A stretch of 64,000 bases of DNA, from NCBI GenBank assembly GCA_030144725.1, contig JASKMD010000029.1:3604210-3668209 (forward strand), read 5' to 3'. The DNA comes from Haematococcus lacustris. Lineage: Eukaryota; Chlorophyta; Chlorophyceae; Chlamydomonadales; Haematococcaceae. Positions within the stretch are counted from its first letter, which is position 1; each line of letters opens with the position of its first letter. Made by a program: the position numbers and the translations under genes. This document shows, piece after piece, positions 11,956 to 25,100 of the stretch. The notes below the pieces were generated by a model. It saw only the letters and a program-made list of their open reading frames with translations. It did not search any database and was not told the DNA's origin.

Positions 11956-12049
11956 GTCGTGAATGAGTTTTGACTGATCATGGTGATGAGCATTAAGCAA
12001 ATCATGCAAGCGTGCATGTGTTATAGGGCATGCAAACCCACTTAGCCTG

Positions 12050-15000
12050 ATGCCCTATTCCTTAGGATCACACACGTTCACCACAAGCATTGAGGCTGGT
12101 CCAGATGGGCGACGGTGCTTCACTGCGGTGGTCGAGGAATGCATATCCGAACAGCTGGAAATTTTCGATAACAAGCTGGTCCTGCTCGCTTGTGGGGAAA
12201 AAGTGCTGGAGATACCGTTGCCCTTCGCGGTGGCAGAGCACCAGACAACCGCCACCCTCTCTCGCAAGCATCGGCGTTTAAAATTTAAAGCACCAGAGCT
12301 GCTCATTCTCCGGACTGCTGATACATTGGAGGAGTGTCATGACAGCAATGCTGGCTGTGCCAATGGTAAAATCGAGCAACGTGCCACCCCAACATTGATG
12401 ATCACAACCCAGTGCACCATTGGCAGCATGACTTTGAGCTTGCGGGGCCATGGGCAGGCTCTGGCTCACATGGGTTTGTCCAAGTTTTACTGATAGATAC
12501 AGGAAGTATGCACTCTTTTGTCCTCACCCCTGCCTGCAGATACCACACACTGTGGAGAGCCTGATGACATGCATTTGCTCAGCCTTATGTACGGGGAGGA
12601 GGTGGTGGCCTTTGGCCAACAGTGCCTCCCTGCCAGGTCCACCAGCCCTCCGTGCCACCCCCTCACACCCAGCAGCAACCCCCTCACCAGCAGCACTGCA
12701 GGCCGCTGTGCACCGGCACCCGCGTCTGGGCCGGCACTGTCAGCCTCTGTCTACACTGCCACCCCCTACGCCACACGCTCCTACAAAGCGCCCCCCACCA
12801 CCACAGTGGCTCCCACTCCTGGTCCCACCCCTGGCCCCACCCCTGGCCCCACCCCTATGCCAGCGACCACCCCTGCCTCCACTGTGCCAGTGTCGCCAAT
12901 GCCAGGCAAAGGATGCAGCAGCGAGGTGCCGCAGGCACTCAGCAGCAGCACCGCTACGGTGCCATGCCCAACATCAGCTGTCTCTAACCTTGTGGCTGAG
13001 CATTCTGAAGTTAGAGAAGGTGAGGTGAACAGCCTGAGTGGCAAGCAGGCTCCTGGGCAAGATCCCCAACCCAGATGTACCCAGACGCCCTCGGGGCGCC
13101 CACAACCCACCCCTGCCCCTGCTGGGGTCGTCAGTGCCGATGCTGACGCTGAGGACTGCAGCGCCCTGCAGCAGCTGCTGATACCTGATGGGCCTGGGCA
13201 GCCCCACAGAAGCAGCACAAAAAGTGGGCAGAAGAGTGACCGTAAGAAGGTAAAAGGAGTGGGATCAGGGTGGCCAGCAACACCAGCGGGCAGAGGGCAA
13301 AGCAAACTGGTGAAGGGTGTGCATCAGGCCTATCACCATCAGCCTGAGCACCCATCGCAGCGTTGCGCTTTTGCAGCAATTTGGCTACATGCTGCTGCTC
13401 GCCACCTTTTGCGCTAATAAGCCGCCCCAGTGAGGTGTATTCTCTCCTCCCCTCCCCTCCCCGCACCAGAGTCAGCCCAGGTGCCTGAGCGCTGCCTGTG
13501 CAGCTGAAAGCCCTGGCGCAGTCCATTGCCGGCCGGCTGGAGGCTCAAGGCTGGGCAGTGTGCGACAATGTGCTCAGCGTGGGCCAGGTCATCGCTGTGC
13601 GCAAGGAGCTGAAGGTCATGGAGGAGCACTACACGGCTGGGGAGATCTGGGTGCGTGGTGCTGTGGGTCAGATCGATGAAGGGTAGCGCTGGAAGGGAGG
13701 AGAGGGGGGTGGCCTTTGCTGGTGCCAGTGCTGGGCGCACCCCCCCTGGCCCTCCCTCTACAGCATGGTGTGCATCAGACACTTCTGCCACCATGCCTTG
13801 CAAACGTATGACTTGCACATGTCGCACCCGCTTGCATCAAAGGGGCCAAAAGGTTGGTATAGCCATGTTAAACATGGCCATGCAAGGTGACAGCTTCATT
13901 GTGAGGGCAGCCACACATTACTCTCGCATCCGCATGCAGCCCATGTCCATGTGCTCCTGGCCCCCTGAGCGGTGGCTAGTCAGGCCAGGAGCACAGCTGC
14001 AGTGGGCGGCCCTTGTCCTCCCCGCACGCTGGAGGCTGAGTGCTGAATAGCAGTGCCAGTCTAGCATCCTGCCTGGCTCTGGTGCCAGTGGTAGAGCTAG
14101 GCTGCCATGCCCCACCATGGGCCACCACACCACACCACACCACACCACACCACACCACACCACACCACACCACACCACACCACACCACACCACACCACAC
14201 CACTCCACACCACACCACACCACACCACACCACACCACACCACACCACATCACACCACACCACACCACACCACACCACACCACACCACACCATCAGAACG
14301 GCCAAGCTGACGCCGCTGCTGCAGAGCTCAGCCTGTCCTCACCCAGCCTGGCGCCTGTCCTCTGCTTGTTACCTGCTGGCTGATGAGGGAGGTGCAAGCG
14401 GCGCTCCGACCTCCTGCTTGTGTCCCCCCTTGGGTCACCTTCACTTATCTGACCTCATCTGCATGGCACATGGGACGCATGCGGCCCGGGTCAAGGTTTA
14501 CATGAGGGTTGGGATAGGGCCCTTTCACACAGCAGCTGTCCATTACACCACATGCTATCCCCCTCATGCATCGCTCTAACCACCCCTGAATAGCGTGCAG
14601 CATGAGCTGCTGATTTAGTTGTCTGGGACACAGGCATTCTGTCATCTGGGTCAGCACCAGCAACTTCAGGCCAAATACCATCACTACAGACAATCAGGCG
14701 AGAACAACTGATACCCTTGACAACTGGGCCCAAGTGCGGTTGTTTCACGTCTGTGGGACACCACCCCTCACACCCACACGCTTGGCGGGCTCTTTGGCAT
14801 GATTGCTTGCTGCTTGAATGTCGACACAGACTGACAGACACCCACGATGCTTGGATGCTCTCTACCCACGATGCTTAGAGGCTCTAAACCTCACCCTCGT
14901 TTCATTGACAGCACCTGGCCTTTCTAGCAGTTTGAAACAGCGTGCAGGCACTGTGTGCTCATCACAGCAGCGCAGGTGGCACATCAAACAAGTTCCTCCC

Positions 15001-18000
15001 AGCCCCAGGAGCTGATGTGCTAGGGTAGGGTGGTTGGGGTGGTTGGGGTGGTTGGGGACACCTGGCTGGTGGTTGGACCAGGGCTGTGTGGTCTCCCTGC
15101 ACTGATGCCTGGTCCCTGTTCCCCCACCACCTACCCTTGCTTGCAGGTGGGTAAGGAGGCAGACACCGGGGCCACCCTGAGCCGGCGGGACGTACGCGGT
15201 GACCAGGTGCTCTGGCTGGATGAGCAGGCTCTGGCTGCCACCGCCTTTGTGAAAGACGGCGAGCGGCGGGCTTGCAGCTTCACTCACCTCAGTACGGTGA
15301 GGTGGTCAGGGCAGGGGCAGCAGCAGCAGGGGGCAGGGGCGGGGGCGAGGATGGTGGCAGGGGCAAGGTTGGGGACGGGGCTGATGGAGGTAGGAGTGCT
15401 CTGAGTTAGACTGTGGAGTACTTGAGCTGTTGTCATGCATGCCATGCACAGCAGGCCTTCTTACCCCATGCAGCCAGCTCAGTGCCTGCTGATGTTGGTG
15501 TCCTAGCCACCCTCTATAGCCCTGCGCTGCTGCATGGTCTGCAGCCGCAGTTGCTGCAAGCGTGCGCAGGTGCTGGCTTGCATTGACCGCCTTGTCATGG
15601 TGGAGCTGGCGCGGGTGTCCGCCCTGTTGAGACGCGTGAGGGAGCGCAGCGCAGCCATGTGTGCCGTGTATCCCGGTGGCGGCGCGCGCTTTGCCAAGCA
15701 CATTGGTGGGTCAGGCTGCCCTCATCCCCACTGTGCCTCGCGTGGATTCCTGAGCAGCCCAGAGCTGCTGCGTGCGCACGCACAAGAGCTGAGTGACGAT
15801 GTAGGTTCAGATTTTAGCAATGGGCTGGAAGGACCACCATGCACTGCTAGCAGCCCATCAGCACTGTGCAAAGCAGGTTTGGCCTCAGGGTTGGGTGCTA
15901 CCTCTGCCTATTAGGTAAGTCCATAGTTATAAACTACCGTACTGATACGCCCTGTTGGTGATATGCTGATTTGGTGAAACCCGAAAAAACGGTCCCAAAG
16001 GCCCTTTTGGCACATATTTGGTGACAGCGCCTGGCTCAAACAATCAAGTGATACATGTTTGGTGACTCCCTATTCTTAATAGATCTACGAAGCCAGAGGC
16101 TGCCAAGTGCAACACATAGCAATAGCACATTGTCCACATATGTATTTGTTCACTAGTGGGGCAGCCGCCTTCGAGCACTGAAGCGTGTGGCTGCTTCCAT
16201 CACAGCCTCATCATCCTCACTATCACTCTCGCTATCAGAGCTGAATGGTCTTGCAGCTGCTGAAAGGCTGCTATGATAGGGACCTGGGGCCTATTGCGCT
16301 TTAATCGTTTGAGCCCGCTCTGCGACAAACCCGCCTCTGCTATCGCTCTAACCGCAGCTGCCTCGCGGGCGGCTACGAAAGCTGTCACATCACGTGCGAC
16401 AGCTGCCTCTCGATTGGCAGCATCTATAGGCTGAAGGATCGAGGTCAGCAGGCTCTGTTTCAGCTTTGGCGCCATATACCATAGAGTTATGGTGAACTTG
16501 AGGGTGCTGCTACAAATTTGGTGACAGCCGCATTTCAAACAAATGGTGATACAATTTGGTGACGATTTGATTTGGTGAAATCACCAACAGGGCGTATCAG
16601 TACGGTATACTACTATACTACTATACTATATGTATTCTATACAACTGTACTATATATATACATATATATTTACACCTAGATCCCTACCACCTACTGCGCA
16701 ATTTCTTGCCCAGAGATTAGAGAGATTTGCAGCCCATTAGATGATTTGTAGTCCACAGGTTCGACGGCTTGTTTGATCATGTGTCATGTGCAGCGATGAC
16801 ATTGAACCTACTGCTAAGTACAGAAGCTCTGGGTTGCAGTCTATATTAGGCTAGCCACTGCATGGCCATGGCCCATGCATCCCTCCAGCTAGCTCCATGC
16901 TGCCACCCCGGACCATGTGCAGACAACACAGCAGAGGACGGCCGCCGCCTCACCCTGCTTTGCTACCTCAACCCCAACTGGTGAGAGTGCGAGCAGCTGT
17001 GCTGTGCCACAGCCTTGCTGTAACAGCGACCTGCCTGCCTACCGCACTCAGCCCCTGACATTGACGCCACAGCCCAACACACTGACTGGTGCCCTGCAGG
17101 AAGCCGAGTCATGGCGGTGCGCTGCGACTCTTTCCTCCGGACTCCTCTCCAGTAGATGTGCTGCCTCACTGCGGCCGGCTGGCCATGTTTTTGTCAAAGA
17201 CCGTGGCCCATGAGGTACGGAGGGCCAGCTGCCCACCAGCTCCTGCTCCCACTGCTGCTGCTGGAACGTCCCAGCCTTTGCATGAATGCCCGCGGGTGTT
17301 CGTAACAGCTAGCTGCGAACAGCGAGGTGTAGGTGAAGGACGCTAGCGTGCGCGTTGCAGGTAATGCCCACGCTGGCACCGCGCCATTCCTTCACACTGT
17401 GGTACTACGATGCCCTGGAACGCGCGGAGGCCGTCGCAGCCGCACACACTCGCGACTCGTCCGGGATGACGACCGTGGCGCAACAGAGTGCGCGGGATCT
17501 CATTCGCGACATCCTCGCAGGAGCAGCGGCGGAGGGCGACACAGGGGTTCCGGTAAGTTGCTATCGCTGCCTCTGTCATTGACCGCGGGTGATTGTCAAC
17601 AAGTGAGGACATCAAAGACGAAACCTGGCACTCAACTGCCGAAGTGACTAGCAAAGTCACTTAAGGAAGAATATGTGCCCCTGGCCTCATGCACTGGTTC
17701 TTCTCCCCATATCCTTGCTTGACATACGGCAGATGGGGAGGAGGATGGCTGTCGTGTTTTGTACAGGCAAGCACTGAGGGGGTGGAGGCGTTGCGGCTGC
17801 GTGTCGCCCTGATGCCTGCTGCTGCACTGGGCATCGTTGCAGCAGTCATGGGTCTGCCCTCCGCACAGGTACGCGCTGCTGGGTTGCTCAACGGATGAGC
17901 AGCCTGCCAAGTGTGTAGGGGGTGGGCCAGGTGCAGCTCACGGTCACCAGCAGGGCCAGCGGACCCAGCTCAGTTACTGTTACATAGAATATGCTCATAG

Positions 18001-18495
18001 CATAGATTGACAAAAGCAGGCGTATAGACCATATGTTCAATCAACGGGTTTGCGATTGGTATTTTACTTTTTATAGCATAAGTTTACCGTCAGAGTTTCG
18101 TCTCCGAGCATGACTGTGGCACCAGTGCCTGTGGGAGCCCCCTGCGCCATCACCAACCCAATGCCTGCGCAAAGCAAAGAGCATGGCCGCATGGTAGTTG
18201 CCTGGCTGTGTTGGTAGCCAGGCATGTCCCTCTATCCGAGGCTGTGAGTGCCTACCCCACATGCCCATTGCCCTCCTTCATGGTGCCAGCTCTAGCAGTA
18301 GTAGTACAGCTTCCTCAGGTCAATGCACCGTGCCCACACAAAGAGTAAACCTTGGATGGCATGGGTTGCTTCTCTGCCCCTGGCGTTTGGCTGCAGGCGC
18401 TGAGGGACACCGTGTCCGTCATGACTGTTGACAAGCTGGCTGAGCTGCGGCAGGCCATTGCCAACATGGGGCTCACGCACCAGCCTGCAGTCTAG
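12050..18495 (+). CDS. EGLN/PHD-type prolyl hydroxylase with N-terminal CS-like domain
   Basis: Ten exons with matching phases: 12050-12365, 12540-13249, 13504-13650, 15147-15296, 15570-15705, 16923-16980, 17100-17214, 17361-17552, 17767-17868 and 18397-18495, together 675 codons including TAG. Residues 1-85 resemble a CS/p23 or PIH1 C-terminal beta-sandwich; 106-342 are Pro/Thr/Ser-rich. Residues 343-608 match HIF prolyl hydroxylases: RRDVRGDQVLWL, CAVYPGGGARF, then the Fe(II) ligands in KHID (H485, D487) and AHEV (H543), and the 2-oxoglutarate-binding Arg in PRHS (R552) before FTLWYYD. Relatives hydroxylate prolines as oxygen sensors (HIF-alpha in animals, Skp1 in Dictyostelium); the algal substrate is unknown. 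A TGTAA polyadenylation-type signal lies about 80 bp after the stop. The start ATG is the first in frame, but an upstream exon is possible. Confidence 0.85.
14122..14292. repeat. CCACA pentamer array in PHD-gene intron 3
   Basis: About 34 near-perfect CCACA units, with single-base variants at 14213 and 14250, inside the 1.5-kb intron between 13650 and 15147. It generates long His/Thr/Pro and Val/Trp/Cys ORFs on the two strands that are not genes. Confidence 0.9.
15937..16605. mobile_element. Tc1/mariner-like MITE with 28-bp perfect ends (TA flanks included)
   Basis: Sequence 15935-15962 is the exact reverse complement of 16580-16607. Both begin TACCGTACTGATACGCCC, so a TA target duplication with TIRs starting CCGTACTG is likely. 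TTTGGTGA motifs are repeated subterminally. On the minus strand about 16475-16200 encodes a short basic/Ala-rich peptide (starting MAPKLKQ) that may be a leftover N-terminus. It lies in the 1.2-kb intron between the PHD exons carrying KHI and D, and is followed by an AT-rich stretch (16605-16670). Confidence 0.85.
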
Positions 18496-19186
18496 ACCTA
18501 CACGCCAATGCTATACAACGCTTAGCCGTCAAACGGCAGTCTGTCTATTCCCATTCTCTAGGGGAAACAAAACACGGCAAGATTTGTAATTAAACACAGG
18601 CTGTGAGGTCATAATTGTGATGGCTACTGCTGGCGTGCCTAATGCCTACATCAGTTCCTCCTACCTGGTGTGTGTGCCTCCATCACTACCCCCTAGAGCT
18701 GAACATTGCTCACACACATCTCCTTTCATTCTTTGTAGAGAGCTTCAGTACTGGATAATGGGGTTTACTTGTGGTAGCTGGGTGTAGACGCCACTTGGGC
18801 AGTAGGGCTGTGTTGCGCACGTATACCTTCTCCTGGCCTGGCCTGACCGGCTTTGGCATGGCTGGGCACTGCCATGTGGGCATGTGGGCCCCAGTGGGCA
18901 GTCATCCCATATGCAGAGCTGTCACACATACTGTGCATGCTTGTACAGCGCTCTGGGTGTTTGGTGCAAAGTTTTGTCTTAGTGTATCCCAGTGGGGAGC
19001 ACTGTTCAAGTTTTGTGCCGTTGGGGCGGTGCAATCGTCTCTGCAGCCGCCCGTTAAGCCTGAACTGCTTACAACCGTCCGCGCGTCAGCAGAAACAACC
19101 GTGACGAGGAACAGTTGCAGCAATGTGGCGCGGAGGCAGTTGGCAGCCTTCAGCTTGCTCAACGACAATCGCGTCATCTCAGCACC
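18496..19186. other. Convergent intergenic region
   Basis: The 690-bp space between two convergent prolyl-hydroxylase genes. TTTGTAATTAAAC near 18575 may be the poly(A) signal of the plus-strand gene. TTACA near 19068, which is TGTAA on the minus strand, may serve the minus-strand gene. No other feature seen. Confidence 0.5.
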
Positions 19187-22100
19187 TTATCGCGACCCAA
19201 ACCCTTTGCCCGTCTTCTTTCCTTTTGATCGCTTTTGACCAGCAGCAGGCCTGGCCTGTGCCGCGTTGTCCGGCAGCGCCACTGGCACGCGCACAGCAAA
19301 GCTGGTGTTGTGCGCTGCAGGCGCTGGTGGCGCATCCCGGCCCGCGATGATGGCCGGGCTCGTGTTGGGGGCTGTCAGCGGGGGCAGCGCAAGCGGCATG
19401 GGCTGCTGGGTGGGCGCTACGCCGCCTGCCACCCACTGCTGCATGACCCACTTGGTGTGGATGGCGTCAGCTGCAGTGTGCAGCGTCCTGCAAGCAGCAG
19501 CCCGACAGGCAGGTGGCCCCTCCTTTGCACAGGCCCTGCTCACCTGTCACCTGCCTTGGCCCCATTTTGTGACCATCTTCCCTCAACCCCCTTGCCCAGC
19601 AACTTACCCAGCCTTCCCCTTGGCTTCCAACCCCCCGCCCTCTCCCCTTGGCCGCCTGGCCTGCTGCCATTACCAGCTGCATCAAACCCTTCTGTAGTCA
19701 TATGCCACACATTGCAGACACAAGCAGGACGCCGGCAGCATGCAGGCAGAGCGCAAGGGGCTGGTGGTCCAGGGCACCTGGGGTCAGGCCTGCCATCTGC
19801 AAAGCCGGGGAAGAAGAGCAGCAGCTTGCCTTCCTCAGGCTGCACCGACAGCGGCCCCAAGTGGTCGAACTGAGTGGCCCCGCCCTGCAGCAGGCAGCCA
19901 GGGGGCAGTCAGGGGCAAGCATTGCCCGAGCCGCCTTCACATGGTGAATCGAATGGGCGCTGGGTGCTCACAGCAGGTGGTGGCTCCCTCCCACGTAGGC
20001 CCAGCTGGCCAGCCCTGCCCTGCTTACCTCCAGTGTAGCTCAGTCCACCACCCACCACCCCACCACCACCCTGGCTCCCCCTGCCTTGAGACTTCCATTG
20101 GGTTAGGTCCACAGCCCCAGTGGCACCCCAGTCATGGTGGACAGCGGAAGGACACGGCCTGTGTGCTGCCACAGCTGCATGCCACACAGCTGGTGGTGTG
20201 CAGCGGCAGCGGCAGCAGCAGCAGCAGCAACAGCAACAGCAGCAGCACATAGCCTGCAGCATGTACCAGCATGGCTGTAGCGGCAGCCAGCGGCAGGTTG
20301 CTGCGTGTTTGGTACAGCGATAGAGACATGTGGTGCTGCATGTTGTGCTCCACGGTGGGGTACAGAGTCGGTGGCTAGGTTGCTGCTGAGGAGGGAGAGA
20401 GGGAGGGGGCTGTCTTGCTGAGTGCCTTGTTGGTGCCAGCATGTATCACCTGACAGCTGTGCTGTGCAGTGTGCAAGGGCTGAGGGCACAGGGCCCACCT
20501 CTGGCACATCGTTCAGGTACAGCAGCAGAGTGGCGCGGCGCTGGAAGCCATTGGCACGGGCAAGGCGCAGGGGGAAGGCGTCCTGCACACGCACGCAGGG
20601 CTAGGCCCTGTAGGCCCGGTACAGCAATCACGCATGCACCTCATGCACCTCATGCACCTCATGCACCTCATGCAGTGCGGCCTGGTGGAACAAAGAGAGC
20701 GGGTGTGGGTAAGAGGTCACGGCCAGGCCAGGGTCGGTGTGGGCAGGCAGTGGGTCAGGCATGGCAGGCTGGGCATGGGCCTGATGTGTGCAGGGCAGCC
20801 AGGTGGGGGCCAGGGCAGGCCCAGCCAGCCAGAGTGTCCAGGGTACCCTTGGTACCCTTGCTACTGGCTGTGCGCAACATGCAGCAGCGTGGGTTGCCAG
20901 GTGTGTATGGGAGGACGCATCCTTGCTATGGGCATCCTTGCTATGGGCGCATCCTTGCTATGGGCGTGTCCTTGCTCGTCACAGCCACCACCCACTGCTG
21001 GTAGGAGCAGACACCCCACCCTACCCTATGCACCCATTGAAACCTATGGATGTTAACTGCTCCAAAGAGAAGTTGCAAACGGCAGAATGCAGTGCCTAGC
21101 AGCACAGTCATGCGCAAAAAGCGCTCCCAAATGTGGCGCAGTGTACTCCACTTTTGTAATCAGTGTGCTCTGTGCTGTTTAAGCAGGGATCGTTGCTGTT
21201 GATGCCAGCGCAGGCCTTTGGTCGACACATGGCAAGCATGGAGGTGAGCCAGGGGCCCATGAAGCCCACGGCAGTCATGCTGACTTGTGTCCCGCCCATG
21301 CGTCTTGGCCTTAGTCAGGCTCTGTCTGTGTTCATCATGCTGCATCAGCAGGTGACTGCAGTCCCTGAGGGGCGCTGGGCTGAGGGGTTGCAAGAAGACT
21401 GGACAGAAGATCATGGCGCACCTCCAGCAGGGGGTGCAACTTCACCCACAGCTCCCCTTCACTGCCTCAATGTGTGTTATACGCATCCTCCTCACCTTAG
21501 CTTAGCTGCCTAGCTGGCCAACCCACCCGGGGTTACACCAGCGCCACCACACCTCCAGCTGTGCAAACGGAGCTTGCTGCAGCTGTGCTCCTGGTCTGAG
21601 GTGCTTGAGCTGCTGGTGACGGAGGGCAAGGGATACCCAGGCCTGGGCTACAAGCGGCTGCGAGACAAGCCACCCAAGACCCGGCAGCAGCAGCAGCCTA
21701 CTGGGGCACATTAGTGTGCTCCCCATGAAGCCGTCATCAGCTTACATCAGTGCATGTCAGTCATGCCAAATACAGGTTGAAGCCCTGTCACAGGGGTCAC
21801 GCAACAGTGTAGGTGGAAGGCGCCCTGCCACGTACGTGGGAGGTACTTCATACAGACAAAACAACACCGCTAGTAAGGATCCCTGACTTTGCTTGTTGCG
21901 TGGGAGCATAGCAGCACCCCATACCTCCAGCTGTGTGGACAGCAGGTGTCAGGGGTGTTGGGGCAGGCCACTGGGTGGGCCTGCTGCCCCGTCAAGTAGG
22001 TTAGGAGCAGGCCAGAAGGAAGAATGAAAGGCTGTTAAAGAAAAGGTGGGGACAGGAGGAGACTGGGCTGGGCAAGGAAAGAGGAAGGTGGGTGTGGCCT

Positions 22101-25100
22101 GCACAGTGGCGAGCCTAGGCAAGGTGGTGGCAGGTGGATCTGGTGCCTAGATGTAGCTGGAGGGGCCTGGTGGCTGTTGCCTGCATGACTCAAGGTCTGG
22201 GTGGGGTGGACTGCAGGGGAGTCTGCCCTCACCTCGTGACTCAGGAAGTGCTGTGCCGCCTCGTACCGCGCCACCTGCACAGCATTGCATGCATCGCGGA
22301 CCCTACTGGGGCTCATGCTCATGGCCAAGAGGTGGTGCTCCTGCCTGAAACATGCTGCTCAAGCGCATGGCAGCTGCGCAGCCGCCAGTATGAGCGCCTG
22401 ACACCAGGCCCGCTCTAACCGACAACAAGTCGCATGACCTCAACAACACATGCAACAGCAGCACTTGTTAAACTTCATTCTTTGTAGAGGGCTCAAGTAG
22501 TTAGTCACAGTGTTAGATGCAGCGGGAGCCTGCTAGGACCCCTGCCTGGGCCCTGCTGCTCCCAGCCCTGGCCTGACCCTGGGGGGCCCCAGCACCGCAC
22601 CAGCACTGGGGGCTGAGGGCAGGCCCAGGGCACCGGGACCTACCCTACCTGGGGGCTCTCATAGCACAGCTGACCCGCAGCCGGCATGCGTCCAGGCCGG
22701 CCCCACTGCCGCCCATCCCCTGCAGGGCAGGCAGGTGAGGGTGGAGGACGAGCACAGTGCTGCTCCACTGCTGCTCAGTGTGCGGCAGTGGAGGTGCGCC
22801 ACACAGCTCGACAGTAGGGTGGCCACGTGCACCTGACCAGGTGGCAGCAGCCGCTGAACCCTACCCTCAGGCCCACAGCCTGCCAGACGACAGTGTAGAC
22901 AGGTAGCTGCTCCAAGTGGGCGCGCTGCCTTGCTTGGGGCAAGACCTGGCTGCTTGGCTGAGGTTCCCCTGAGCCATGGTGTCTAGAGAGGGGCTGGCAG
23001 CATGATTGCAGCGCGGGGTCAGGACCGGCAGGCTGGGCCAGGTGGGGCGGAGCAAGGCGGGGCAGGGTGGGCAGTCATGGGGTGCTGCTGATCCCAGGCC
23101 CCACCAGCTCCAAGCAGCTGCAGCCCCCGCTGCTGAACGCGGCGTACGCAGCGGGCCAGGGCAGGGAAGCGGTCCTGCAGCCAGCCACCAGGGTAAGGTT
23201 AGGGTAAGGCCCTGCACAGCCCACGCTGGAGGGTGGAGGGGGCACTGTGAGGGCCAGGTCCAGGGTGAGCTCATGGGGCTGAGGGGGCGGAGGGTGAGGG
23301 GGCAGGGCTGCAGCCGGCCACTAGCCAGGGCAGCAGGTAGGGAGCCCCTGTGCGGGGAGTCCACGCTGCTGTCTGTCTGGCCCCCAGCACCACAGCAAGG
23401 GGGGCTGGACTGGCACCCTACAGCTGGTACTAGGGCAGGGCACCCTAGCAGGGTGGGGGGCGGGACAGCAGCGGGCCTGCCCCCACTGACCTGGGTCGCT
23501 GCATCCATCAGCAGGCTGCTGCTGGTGCGGCGTGCGTCATAGGCATTGCTGGTCTCGCCGCCAGCATTGCCCGCCCCGATCTTTGATGCCGCTAGGGCCC
23601 CTGCATCAGGCACGAGGCAGCAACAAGGGGCCTACCACCACGCTGCTGCTGCTGCTGCTGCTGCTGCACATCAGCCAGCTCCACGCCTGCCATTGCCCCT
23701 GCCCTGCCGCCACCCCCCCTGGGCCGTGCAGCGGGCCTGCCGCCACAGGGTCAGTCAGGTCCTTGTAGGTGAAGGGTGCCGACTTGCCTGACGCTGCAGC
23801 CGCTGCCACCAGCTGGCGGCACTCTTCAGGGGAGGCAAAGCCAGGCGCCGCCAACACGGGGGGGTCTAGGTGCAACACCTGAAGCCAGCGTGGGAGGGAG
23901 CAGCAAGGGGGAGCAGCTGAGGGGGAGGGAGGCAGCGGGAGGGATGCTGGAGAGTGTCCCACCCCTCAGCCTAGTCCTGACCCTCACCCGGCCAGGCCCT
24001 GGCTGCCCCGCTCCTGCTCCTCACTGACCACCCTCCTGCCTGCACCCCTGTGAGCTGCTGCTGCCACTGCCGGCCACAGCAGGGCCCAGCCCACCACACC
24101 AGGGCTGCTGCAGGCGACCAAGCGGGCAAGGGGCTGTGGCTGGCAGACCTTGTTGCCCCCTGGCCTGTTTGCCCCCCTGGCCTGTTTGTCCCCCAGGTCT
24201 GCACCAGGGCTGTCTAAGGTGCCCCAGGCTGGCAGGGGCAAGGGGCCAGGGCCAGGGCCAAGGTGTGCAGCAGCAGCAGCAGTATGAGGAGCGCTGACTC
24301 CACTCCCACCCCTCAAGGGCCTGACGCGGGTCTTGCAGCCGCGTGCAGCAAAGGCCTGGGTACTCCCTGCCCTTGTATGGACTGTATGTACTCCACTCCA
24401 CCCCAGCTGCCCCACCCCCTCCTCTTACAGGAATGTGGGCCCTTCCACGCAGTCCTTGCCCATGCAAACATGACCAGGCAGGTCAGGGGCCTGGTGCTGC
24501 CCCCCTTGCGTGCACACGCACCTGCAGCCCGGGGAAGTCCAGGTCCACTGCCAGGAAGCGCACCGCCAGCAGCTGCTGCAGCGCCGCCCGGCTGTAGCCC
24601 CGCTCAGGAGCGTCGCTGGCGGCAGCCACACCTCGCCAAGGGGGGGAGAGGAGGGGCTGCTGGGGGGGGCCAGCCGGGGCCAGTGCGGGCACAGCCTCAT
24701 GTTCAGCTGGGCCGGGGGGTGCTGTGCTGCAGGGCAGCAGGGGCTGGAGGGGGGGGGGCCAGACAGCTGGCTGGCTGGCTGGCGCTGGGCCCAGGCGCTG
24801 TGTGTGGCCTTGCGCTGTGCTGCCCTGCACCAGGGCTGGCCTAGGCTGCGGTGCTGGAGAGTGGGGGCTGGGGGCTGCTGCTGGGTCGTTGGGTTGTTGG
24901 GCGGGGAGTGGCTCCAGCGCCCTCTGCTCTGACTGTCCCCTGCACGCTGCAGCTCCCTCTACCTTTACACTGCCTCCTGCTGCTGCTGTTGCTATGGTCG
25001 TCCGTGCCTCTGCTGCTGCTGCTGCTGGTGCCACTGTCGACACTGCATGCGCTGGCGTTGCTGCTGCTGCTGCTTCCGCCGCCGCTGCCGCCGTTGCTGC

